A DNA stretch of 64,000 nucleotides from contig NZ_NWTM01000001.1 in NCBI RefSeq assembly GCF_004137795.1, forward strand, positions 2,655,229 through 2,719,228, in the 5' to 3' direction. The stretch is from Pectobacterium zantedeschiae (GTDB lineage: Bacteria > Pseudomonadota > Gammaproteobacteria > Enterobacterales > Enterobacteriaceae). Numbering within the stretch: position 1 is the first letter of the stretch; the number at the start of each line of letters is the position of its first letter. This document shows positions 7,272 to 14,214 of this stretch, one piece after another. The notes under the pieces are model-generated. The model saw only the letters and a program-made list of their open reading frames with translations. It was not told where the DNA came from and searched no databases. The translations under genes and the position numbers were made by a program.

Positions 7272-7755
7272 AACCACTCGCCTTATACATGGCTATCAGA
7301 TTTTTTCTCAGCGCTTCCCTTTCCTGCTTGTCTGCGGGAAGTGGCGTATCCTCAACGCTGAATCCTTCAAGACGCATACTGTCCCGATAGTTTTTGAGTT
7401 TCACCTGATTGTAGTAATCACGCTTTTCTTCCAGCGTCACCATACGTGGGGATCGTGTTTTGTCTGGCAGTGCTTTTGTCGTGATTTTCCGGTGTTGTTT
7501 AAATATCGACAGATCGGTATTTTTCAGTTTCTCGATCAACCGTTCCCCGTCACCAAAGACACCCCATGACGAGATAGACAAGGCTTGTCGTTTGCCATTC
7601 TTCTCGCGTGATATGCTGATATCCATCGTTGACTGGAGCGTGTTTAACACGTCCTGTACTTTTCTTTCAGAGATACCTGTAGCGGTGACGATAGAGTGCG
7701 TATTAGGGGAATCCTCTTGTACCAGAGCCGCGAGTACCGCCATTTCATAGCGCAT
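7264..7755 (-). CDS. Probable Fic antitoxin: winged helix fused to YhfG-like domain
   Basis: 163 residues. Residues 1-90 look like a winged helix-turn-helix (MRYEMAVLAALVQ, GISERKVQDVLNTL, then a wing). Residues about 108-163 resemble YhfG/FicA (DUF2559): EKRDYYNQVKLKNYRDSMRLEG. The SMRLEG segment fits the (S/T)xxxE(G/N) inhibitory motif that blocks ATP in Fic proteins (established mechanism). Classical FicA antitoxins are about 55-60 residues, so the extra N-terminal domain is unusual and could give operon autoregulation. The gene is upstream of and coupled to the Fic toxin. The fusion reading is mine, from motif comparison. Confidence 0.7.
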   Translation of the reverse strand: MRYEMAVLAALVQEDSPNTHSIVTATGISERKVQDVLNTLQSTMDISISREKNGKRQALSISSWGVFGDGERLIEKLKNTDLSIFKQHRKITTKALPDKTRSPRMVTLEEKRDYYNQVKLKNYRDSMRLEGFSVEDTPLPADKQEREALRKNLIAMYKASGYV

Positions 7756-7834
7756 GTGCTTTCACCTTTAATCCGCATATATATGCGATAAAGAGTACCA
7801 CAATTACGACCTAGGCGTATCTTACCTGCATGGG

Positions 7835-7946
7835 TGATGAGTCACTCGTCACCTGTTCACTCACTGTTAACCACTTAACTCGCTAAAAATAAAGAAAAAA
7901 ATGAAAGATGAAGAGAGTGAACAGTTTTATGCAAAATCTTTTTATT
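7835..7946. repeat. crr-like repeat block, copy 2
   Basis: This block mirrors 6567-6680: cgtcacctgttcac near 7847-7860, then AT-rich DNA, then the 37-bp perfect repeat at 7910-7946 that carries gtgaacag (7917-7924). The two copies bracket the fic/antitoxin pair (distance 1266 bp), which suggests that the cassette was acquired or lost by recombination between copies. Confidence 0.6.
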
Positions 7947-8042
7947 TTGGCGTCACGTCTATACCGCTCTATTGCTGCTTTTTGGATTGGGCGTTAAATT
8001 CCGTATCATGGGTGAAGGGGAAACGCGTTAGGGTCGATCCGG

Positions 8043-8219
8043 ATGAGTTATAAATTAAAGCGTGAAGAAAAACGTTCGCCAAAGAACGAAGAGACGATGT
8101 TGCTTAAGCTGGAGCCGGAAGGACAACATCAATTCGCAACTACCCTACTATCCGAAGCACCAATTTCACCAGCATTGCTCTCCGCGATCAAAAGGCGTAA
8201 AGAATTGAGTGAAAATTGA
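8043..8219 (+). CDS. Small ORF, possible DUF1778-like C-terminal piece
   Basis: 58 codons from the ATG at 8043: MSYKLKREEKRSPKNEE, then LKLEPEGQHQFATTLLSEAP and LLSAIKRRKELSEN. The second half resembles the tail of DUF1778 antitoxins (xxFxxxLxxxPxxxxxLxxAxKRxxEL). There is no convincing ribosome binding site and an in-frame stop lies close upstream. It could be a remnant of a second antitoxin or chance. A T-rich stretch follows directly. Confidence 0.3.
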   Translation: MSYKLKREEKRSPKNEETMLLKLEPEGQHQFATTLLSEAPISPALLSAIKRRKELSEN

Positions 8220-8399
8220 TCTTTTTTTTATCTCACATACTCATCGTCATTTTTCGTAGGCTCACGTTTAGGCCTATGAACAAAGTCTGAACTCACACTT
8301 AAAACATCAATATCATTGAGTTACGTGAATTATTCAGATTCCCCCAGCCCACCAATTTAGACATCGGGTATTACCAGATAAGCCCGATGAAGTACGAAA

Positions 8400-8432
8400 A
8401 GCCCGCATGGCGCAAGCCCTGCGGGCTTTTTT
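8400..8432 (+). terminator. Intrinsic terminator
   Basis: AGCCCGCA (8400-8407) pairs with TGCGGGCT (8420-8427) and is followed by T to 8432. There is no obvious gene directly before it other than the 58-codon ORF. The rest of 8220-8510 shows no gene. Confidence 0.75.
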
Positions 8433-8510
8433 GTGTCTGTAATTATCCGAGAGCATCCAGTCAGGCACGATGATATTGGTATACGTTTAGGTATATGCAT
8501 ACAAGACATG

Positions 8511-8570
8511 CAGACTAATCTTTAGCTGAAACACGAATCAGACGACGACTGGCTACTCAGATGCGATACA
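8511..8570 (+). pseudogene. Relic of a second alpha gene, 3-prime end
   Basis: Positions 8511-8570 align without gaps to 5611-5670, the end of alpha, with 50 of 60 bases the same by eye. In the alpha frame it reads QTNL-stop-LKHESDDDWLLRCD against QTNLELKDESDADWLPKCE. It is broken by a stop. The copy points to an earlier P4-type element at the same site, or an old duplication. DNA around it (8433-8612) holds no intact gene. Confidence 0.75.
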
Positions 8571-8612
8571 GTAAATCGACGCTATCCAGTTTTTTTGCGT
8601 CAAACTAAAACA

Positions 8613-8970
8613 TCAATACGACATCAACGATGAGATGCCTCTAATCGTATAACCATTTCCCTGCTTTGCTGACTCAATAATCATCTCGACGGTGAGGGGC
8701 TTTAACGCTTTCGATAGCGGTTTCTTTTGCCAGATAGGATACTCATATTAAAAAATAATTTCTTCCCTCAAAATTTGAATAATCAATATTAAAATGCCCG
8801 AATACATCGAGAAGAAAATCGTGAGCATCTTCTGGCAAAAAAGGGGAATCATCCTGTAACATCCAGTATTTAGTGACTTGTCTAATACCGGATTTAAACC
8901 AATATTTCTTAATAGGGTAACGTTCCATGAAATATTGAATCACCTCATTTTCGATATCTCTTTTGCTCAT
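8613..8970 (-). pseudogene. DUF1493-family gene, frameshifted
   Basis: The first frame gives 75 residues from the ATG at 8970 (MSKRDIENEVIQYFMERYPI...SPFLPEDAHDFLLDVFGHFN), stopping at 8743. Removing one base at 8745-8750 joins it to 44 more codons ending at 8613 (YEYPIWQKKPLSKALKPLTV, then EMIIESAKQGNG). Both halves resemble DUF1493, an acyl-carrier-like family often paired with STM2901-type proteins. The indel lies next to a six-T run, so a sequencing error or slippage is possible. The start overlaps the upstream stop (TGATG). Confidence 0.65.
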
Positions 8971-9131
8971 CAGAAATACGTCCATTCAATGCGGTCTTCT
9001 GGCCTAGCGATCAGGTTATACTGTCTACGAGTATCCCTTGCTACCCATTGCATTATAGCTATCAATTGGGCGTAGCCTATCCATGGAATATAACGACCAA
9101 TAAAAGAGGCAATCTTATTCGTAGGGCTCAT
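8970..9131 (-). CDS. STM2901-like protein, C-terminal fragment
   Basis: 53 codons: KIASFIGRYIPWIGYAQLIA in the first half and YNLIARPEDRIEW near the end. This resembles the final part of STM2901-family proteins (GRxxGRxIPxxGW...YNxLxxPED), which are normally about 150-180 residues and lie upstream of a DUF1493 gene. An in-frame stop lies four codons upstream of the ATG, so the N-terminal two thirds are missing. It is probably a decayed partner of the DUF1493 pseudogene. Family assignment is from memory. Confidence 0.5.
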   Translation of the reverse strand: MSPTNKIASFIGRYIPWIGYAQLIAIMQWVARDTRRQYNLIARPEDRIEWTYF

Positions 9132-9149
9132 ATTCAATAATGGTCATTT

Positions 9150-9180
9150 ATAACGAACCGAATGACATTCGGTTCGTTAT
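9150..9180. terminator. Perfect 14-bp hairpin, probable terminator
   Basis: ATAACGAACCGAAT (9150-9163), loop GAC, ATTCGGTTCGTTAT (9167-9180). It lies 10 bp beyond the stop of the minus-strand secreted-protein gene. There is no strong T tract, so it may act as an RNA 3-prime stabiliser or a weak terminator. Confidence 0.5.
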
Positions 9181-9189
9181 TTCAGTTGG

Positions 9190-9639
9190 TCAATCCTGCC
9201 ATTTTTCAATAATAACGTTCACTGTGCCGGAATTATCTACACGCTGCCAATCCTGAAGGTACAAATCAAATCCCCCTGTTTGCGGAAATGCATGAATGAT
9301 CGCAGAAGCCTGTAAGCCATCATCATTCAAACCGTAATAGCTTACAGCCGCAGTCTTGTCAGCAGTGCTGGTGCGATCATATACCATCAATGCAGCCGAC
9401 TTTGAGCGTGTATTTCCAGCCTGCCCCGTAGCATAATCGATACCGACAGAAGTTGGATCAATGCGAAAACGATAGACACCCGATGCCACCACGGTTTCGT
9501 TGTAAACACTTCCACCAGGGATAGTATTGTTATATCCATCCAACGTCACAGTCTTATAAGGTTTCCAATCAGCCATCGCAGAACAAGATACCATCAACGA
9601 AGCTGTGACCATCAAAACCTTCACCTTGTTTCTCATCAT
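9190..9639 (-). CDS. Small secreted protein, function unknown
   Basis: 149 residues with a clear signal peptide (MMRNKVKVLMVTASLMVSCS, cleavage after AMA near residue 23). The mature part is beta-rich (YKTVTLDGYNNTIPGGSVYN, GVYRFRIDPTS, AALMVYDRTST, FDLYLQDWQRVDNSGTVNVI) and ends IEKWQD. Its pattern of a short jelly-roll-like sandwich ending in a NVxIxxWQD strand recalls PA-IL-type lectins, but this is only an impression. The gene stands alone, with AGAAGGA upstream of its start. It lies just outside the decayed end of the satellite island. Confidence 0.7.
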   Translation of the reverse strand: MMRNKVKVLMVTASLMVSCSAMADWKPYKTVTLDGYNNTIPGGSVYNETVVASGVYRFRIDPTSVGIDYATGQAGNTRSKSAALMVYDRTSTADKTAAVSYYGLNDDGLQASAIIHAFPQTGGFDLYLQDWQRVDNSGTVNVIIEKWQD

Positions 9640-9842
9640 TCAATATCCTTCTGAATAAATTAAATACCCTCTATATTGTCGTGGTAACCGCCTACAACAA
9701 CAAGAGGTTGAATATAATTATTTATTTTATTAATCAGTAGTATATAGTTCAATAAACCATAAAAAAGCCATGCTGATTCTTTACGTTGTGAAGTCATGTA
9801 AAATATCAACAAAACAAGCTGTTGATACAAGGTCATGGATAG

Positions 9843-10421
9843 ATGCACCGCCTCTATAAAAAAATGATAACTTATTTAGTATCGAAGGATTTTCGCGTTA
9901 CGCTCCTCGTCGTATCCATCATCCTATCTATTTTCTGGTACATGCTTTGGGCTTCTAGCCTGTCTCGTCGTACGATATTGATAAAGACACTCCCAGATTT
10001 CACCATCTATCTTACCTTTGGGCTCGTTCTGGGGCTGATCTTTGCTGGCCGAGCATTCTACTCTCGCTCGGTAAAGAAGAAACTAAAGCACACGCTAGAA
10101 ATGTTTTTCGGCGGCTTTGTGCTAGGGTTTCTTTCCATTGTGAATATTTTTGACGTGTACGTTTACCTGTTCCCTGATGAGGTAATTAGTTACACATCCG
10201 ACTATAAGATTGTTTTTCCTGGGCCATCCACAGGAAAAAGTAGTCGTTGCGAAGCAGGTTTATGGATTAAAGATGTACATACCGACCAATTGAAACAGCT
10301 ATGTACCAATAGAGAGACATTGTTTAAAAAAAGACGACAAGGCATGGATGAGTTATGGATCACGGCAAAGGTCAATAAACTCGGCACTTACATTGTCGAT
10401 TATCGTTTTACCTACAAGTAA
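9843..10421 (+). CDS. Inner-membrane protein, function unknown
   Basis: 192 residues. Three hydrophobic segments are visible: VTLLVVSIILSIFWYMLWA (about 19-37), FTIYLTFGLVLGLIFAG (about 53-69) and FFGGFVLGFLSIVNIFDVYV (about 88-107). A C-terminal soluble domain of about 85 residues with two cysteines follows (RCEAGLWIKD and QLCTNRE). I recognise no family. The start is uncertain: the ATG at 9864 is an alternative. It is flanked by AT-rich spacers and has no operon partner. Confidence 0.6.
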   Translation: MHRLYKKMITYLVSKDFRVTLLVVSIILSIFWYMLWASSLSRRTILIKTLPDFTIYLTFGLVLGLIFAGRAFYSRSVKKKLKHTLEMFFGGFVLGFLSIVNIFDVYVYLFPDEVISYTSDYKIVFPGPSTGKSSRCEAGLWIKDVHTDQLKQLCTNRETLFKKRRQGMDELWITAKVNKLGTYIVDYRFTYK

Positions 10422-10681
10422 AACTCCCCGACCAAAAATGAAATTATCGATTGGAAATTATTTCTCTTTTACACGCCTGGACATCATCGATTTCTCAATT
10501 TTACATTCCGAAAGCAAATAATAACAATTAGTTATAACCTCAAGTGTAAATTAACGTCAGTTTTTAAAATGTGGGCTGAATGGTGAAACGGTACCCGATC
10601 CGCTTTGGCCTATCACTGGTGATAATACGGATACCGAACATTAATGTTCATTTCATACGACTAAAAAGAGGTGTTACTGTT

Positions 10682-11464
10682 ATGTTCAGAAAATTATCTC
10701 TCCTGAAGATCGTTATCATTTTTTCTATTTCACCCTTTGTATGTGCAAAATCGGACATACTGCGTATTGGCGTTGATTTAACGTATCCTCCCTTTCAGAG
10801 CATGAGTAAAAATGGCAATCCATCGGGATTTGATATCGAGGTGACTGATGCCATCTGCCAATCTATAAATGCAAAATGCGACTATATCGTCAACACATTC
10901 GATTCGCAGATTCCCGCCCTTCTCTCGAAAAAAATAGACGTTATTGCCCCACTTGGAGTAACGCGAAAGAGAAAAGAATCGATAGATTTCAGTAACTACG
11001 TTTTCCACGTCCCCACCAAACTTGTCGCAAGGAAAGAGGCAAATATTCTTCCCGATGTAGAGATGCTGCGCGGGAAAAATATCGCGGTACAACAAAGCAC
11101 TATTCAGGAAGCTTACGCCAACAAATATTGGCTGCCCGCAGGAGTAATCGTGAAAAGCTATCCTGACCAGGAAGCCATTTATGAGGATTTATATTCAGGC
11201 AGAGTTGAAGCTGCGCTATGCCCATCCGTTGCTCTGACATTTGGATTTTTACAAACGCCGCAGGGCAAGGGCTTTGAGCTAAAAGGCCCAGAAGTCACCG
11301 ATGCGGATTTATTCAGTATTGGTTCCGCATACGGTATACGCAAAGACGATATAAAGACAAAGCAGCTAATCAATCAGGGGCTGAAAAATATCGTCCAAAA
11401 AGGCATATATGCCAATATACAGAAACGCTATTTTGGCGATATCGATTTAAGCGTGAAGGAATAA
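10682..11464 (+). CDS. Periplasmic amino-acid-binding protein (ABC type)
   Basis: 260 residues, family SBP_bac_3 (HisJ/ArgT/ArtJ-like). A signal peptide (KLSLLKIVIIFSISPFVCA) is followed by ILRIGVDLTYPPFQSMSKNG and GFDIEVTDAICQSINAKCDY, the usual opening of this family. The aromatic/acidic ligand pocket motifs (YPPF, GFDIE, D-x-QIPALLSKKID) are present. The ATG at 10682 is chosen because AAGAGGTG lies nine bases upstream and the signal peptide starts there. No permease or ATPase gene is adjacent, so it is an orphan binding protein that must share a transporter or sense ligand. Basic amino acids are the likely ligand class. Confidence 0.85.
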   Translation: MFRKLSLLKIVIIFSISPFVCAKSDILRIGVDLTYPPFQSMSKNGNPSGFDIEVTDAICQSINAKCDYIVNTFDSQIPALLSKKIDVIAPLGVTRKRKESIDFSNYVFHVPTKLVARKEANILPDVEMLRGKNIAVQQSTIQEAYANKYWLPAGVIVKSYPDQEAIYEDLYSGRVEAALCPSVALTFGFLQTPQGKGFELKGPEVTDADLFSIGSAYGIRKDDIKTKQLINQGLKNIVQKGIYANIQKRYFGDIDLSVKE

Positions 11465-11662
11465 TATCAACCGTGGTTACCACTGCGTTCCACGCCCTAC
11501 ACCCGCGTCGGCAGCAGAATGTTAGCGAGAGGGAGAGCGTCATCAGTCCCTTTTCTGTTACTATCACGCGTTGGAAAATACCGATATGTATGTGAATATA
11601 TCTCGCTCAAACATCACCGTTATCGATAACGCTTTCACAGTGAACTACACGCAGGAGAAATC

Positions 11663-12289
11663 ATGAGCCTTCACCTCTGGCTGGCTTATACAGGAATTAT
11701 CATCGCCCTGATTGCCATTCCGGGCCCATCCGCCTTAATTAGCATGTCGCACGGTTTACGCTACGGCGCTTCACGCGCGACAGCAACCGTCCTCGGCGGA
11801 GTCAGCGCGGCAATGATATTGATGTCCTGTTCAGCATTGGGGTTAGGTGCCATCCTCGCCGCGTCAACCACCGCATTTATCGCCTTAAAAATTATTGGTG
11901 CGGTTTATCTCATCTGGTTAGGCATCGCGTCATGGCGTTCCAAAGATATGACCACAGCGGAACAGGATGTGCAGGAAACAGGGGCACCGGGCTGGTTTCC
12001 ACTCTTCCGCAAAGGCTTTCTGGTTGGGATCAGTAACCCGAAAGATCTGCTGTTTTTCGCCGCGCTCTTCCCAAATTTTATCGATACCAACGCCCCGCAC
12101 GCCTTGCAGCTCATCATTCTGGCGGTAACTTGGGCGGTCTTCGATTTCAGCATCATGTTTATTTATGCCTGCACCGGTCGCCGTTTATCGGGCCTGTTTT
12201 CCAACCCACGCCGCATCAAGCTGTTTAACCGCTCAACGGGTGGGATCTTTATTCTGGCAGGCACCACGTTGGCAGCCTCAACGCGTTAA
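11663..12289 (+). CDS. LysE/RhtB-family amino-acid exporter
   Basis: 208 residues with about six hydrophobic segments. The N-terminus (ALIAIPGPSALISMSHGLRY) carries the PGP-x-x family signature, and IGAVYLIWLGIASWRSKD plus GFLVGISNPKDLLFFAALFP are typical for LysE/RhtB. Members export amino acids such as threonine, homoserine lactone or leucine; the substrate is not evident. GGAG lies eight bases upstream of the ATG. It converges on a GNAT gene, sharing a hairpin between them. Confidence 0.9.
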   Translation: MSLHLWLAYTGIIIALIAIPGPSALISMSHGLRYGASRATATVLGGVSAAMILMSCSALGLGAILAASTTAFIALKIIGAVYLIWLGIASWRSKDMTTAEQDVQETGAPGWFPLFRKGFLVGISNPKDLLFFAALFPNFIDTNAPHALQLIILAVTWAVFDFSIMFIYACTGRRLSGLFSNPRRIKLFNRSTGGIFILAGTTLAASTR

Positions 12290-12298
12290 TTCAATAGG

Positions 12299-12327
12299 GC
12301 TCCTGCTGCCTTTAGACCAGCAGGAGC
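12299..12327. terminator. Bidirectional hairpin between convergent genes
   Basis: GCTCCTGCTG (12299-12308) and CAGCAGGAGC (12318-12327) form a perfect 10-bp stem. It lies between the lysE-type gene and the convergent GNAT gene. The T tracts on either side are poor. Confidence 0.55.
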
Positions 12328-12333
12328 AACACG

Positions 12334-12816
12334 TTACGATGCCGTAACAAAATCAGCAATGCCCTTCTCGTCCATCCGATAGCGAACCCACTCATCCTGC
12401 GGCTGCGCACCAATACTTTTATAGAAATCGATCGCAGGCTGGTTCCAGTCCAATACGCTCCATTCTAGCCGTCCGCACTGCCTTTCCTGCGCAAGACGCG
12501 CAACCTGTTTCAGCAACGCTTTACCTGCACCCGCATGACGATATGCCTGCGCAATGTAGAGATCTTCCAGATAGATACCGTATTTCCCTAGCCAGGTTGA
12601 ATAGCTCATGAAGAAAATCGCATAGCCGACAGGCTTGCCGTCAATCTCACAGATCAGCGTTTCGGCCGTCGCACCCTCGCCAAATAACGAGCTCTCAACA
12701 TCCTCAAGCGAGGCCAACACTTCGTGGCGCGCCTTCTCGTACACGGCAAGCTCAATAATTAAATCCAGAATCACACTTGCGTCTGATTTCTGCGCGGGGC
12801 GGATGATAATATTCAT
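12334..12816 (-). CDS. GNAT-family N-acetyltransferase
   Basis: 160 residues. Opens MNIIIRPAQKSDASVILDLI and carries the acetyl-CoA motif YRHAGAGKALLKQVARLAQE, then WSVLDWNQPAIDFYKSIGAQ. This matches the YhhY/spermidine acetyltransferase-like subgroup (SSAT-like, D-W-N-x-x-A). Substrate is unknown. The ATG at 12816 was chosen because the family fold starts there, with GGAGAAAAGAAG upstream; the frame continues open to 12930 without coding character. It is divergent from the LysR gene, separated by 106 bp. Confidence 0.85.
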   Translation of the reverse strand: MNIIIRPAQKSDASVILDLIIELAVYEKARHEVLASLEDVESSLFGEGATAETLICEIDGKPVGYAIFFMSYSTWLGKYGIYLEDLYIAQAYRHAGAGKALLKQVARLAQERQCGRLEWSVLDWNQPAIDFYKSIGAQPQDEWVRYRMDEKGIADFVTAS

Positions 12817-12922
12817 AAAGCTTCTTTTCTCCGGTGCTAACTTTCCAGTACCAACAATAACCAAGGCTTGCCATGCTACCGGATTAAAAATACTGTATGA
12901 ACTGCATTTTCTACAGCAGCTA

Positions 12923-13855
12923 ATGAACACTATGCATCTGGATTTACGCCGTATTGATTTAAACTTGCTGGTGGTGTTTAACAGCGTGTACCAGCATCAA
13001 TCCGTCGCCGCTGCGGCAAAAGAGCTGGCGATGAGCGCCTCGGCGGTCAGCCACGCCCTGACGCGCTTGCGCAATACGTTCTCCGATGAACTGTTTTTTC
13101 GCGTAGGCAACACCATGCATCCGACCGTATTGGCGGAAGATATCGCCGGGCCTATAGCGGAAAGTCTGGCGCTGCTGATGCAGGGTCTGACGCCGCGCCC
13201 ACGTTTTAATCCTGCCCGCAGTACGGAAAGTTTTACCTTCTCTATCACCGATTACACCGCATTTTCGGTGTTTCCTACCCTGATGGAGAAAATGGAAAAG
13301 CTGGCGCCCCATATTAAATTCAATCTGGTTTATTCACCGCAGAAGGTCGCGATTACGGATTTACTGGCAGGGAAAATTGACTTTGCTTTAGGGTTCACCG
13401 ATATGACGCAAGCGGAGAACAGGGAGATTGAGGAGATAGATTGGATAGAAGACAGCTATGTCATCATCACCGCCGCTAATTATCCGTCAGTCGAGGCACT
13501 GACGCTGGATGATTACCTTTCCGCACGGCATCTGGTAGTCACACCGTGGAATGAATCACGCGGGGTGATTGACTACGCGCTGGATAAGCTCAATAAGAAG
13601 CGTCATGTCGTACTGAAAACACCATCCATGATGAGCGCACCATTTATCATCGCCGATTCAACGCTGATCATGGCATTACCGCGCAATGTCGCGACAATCT
13701 TTGCGCAACTCCTGCCGTTACGCATCCATCCCCTTCCTTTTACTGTGCCATCCTATCGCGTGAAGATTTATAGCCACCGCCGCAATAGCCGCTCGGAAGC
13801 CAGTCAGTGGATTAAAAATCTGTTACACAGCCTGATTAATCCCTCTGCACAATAG
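12923..13855 (+). CDS. LysR-family transcriptional regulator
   Basis: 310 residues. The N-terminal helix-turn-helix (LDLRRIDLNLLVVFNSVYQH...ASAVSHALTRLRNTFSDELF) is of the NodD/LeuO/PnbR branch of LysR proteins. A periplasmic-binding-protein-like effector domain follows. The ATG at 12923 or 12932 begins the conserved region; the open frame upstream overlaps the divergent GNAT gene and is not coding. The gene may control the divergent GNAT or the downstream xyloside genes, 360 bp away, but nothing in the sequence proves it. Confidence 0.85.
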   Translation: MNTMHLDLRRIDLNLLVVFNSVYQHQSVAAAAKELAMSASAVSHALTRLRNTFSDELFFRVGNTMHPTVLAEDIAGPIAESLALLMQGLTPRPRFNPARSTESFTFSITDYTAFSVFPTLMEKMEKLAPHIKFNLVYSPQKVAITDLLAGKIDFALGFTDMTQAENREIEEIDWIEDSYVIITAANYPSVEALTLDDYLSARHLVVTPWNESRGVIDYALDKLNKKRHVVLKTPSMMSAPFIIADSTLIMALPRNVATIFAQLLPLRIHPLPFTVPSYRVKIYSHRRNSRSEASQWIKNLLHSLINPSAQ

Positions 13856-14082
13856 CGCGATTGGTTTCCGCTCTGCATGACCAAATCCCTATCTCCCCCT
13901 CACCATTGCTCTAATCATGGGGCTCAAAGAACTACCGACAGAAAGCGACTTTCCCAATAAACAGCTCCGCAAACTAACTTGTCATACAGGTAAATTAGAA
14001 AAAAGACCACGTTAATTTATTGATATAAAATGGAAATAGCTCCACATATCTTCTGGTTACGCTGCTTTCTTTGTCATTTTTT

Positions 14083-14098
14083 TGTGACCTGTCTAACA
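14083..14098 (+). promoter_or_regulatory. CRP-like site upstream of xyloside operon
   Basis: TGTGACCTGTCTAACA fits TGTGA-N6-TCACA with one mismatch. It lies 117 bp before the transporter start, a sensible place for catabolite control. The remaining spacer 13856-14214 is AT-rich, and I see no gene in it. Confidence 0.4.
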
Positions 14099-14214
14099 CA
14101 TACCAAGAAACGTAACCTTCTTAATAAAATCCGCAATAGTTAATCCCAGCCAAGGAGATAACAATAGCCACGAGCCTGGCAAGAAGTTCCTCGATCATTT
14201 TTTTGGAGTTTCCA

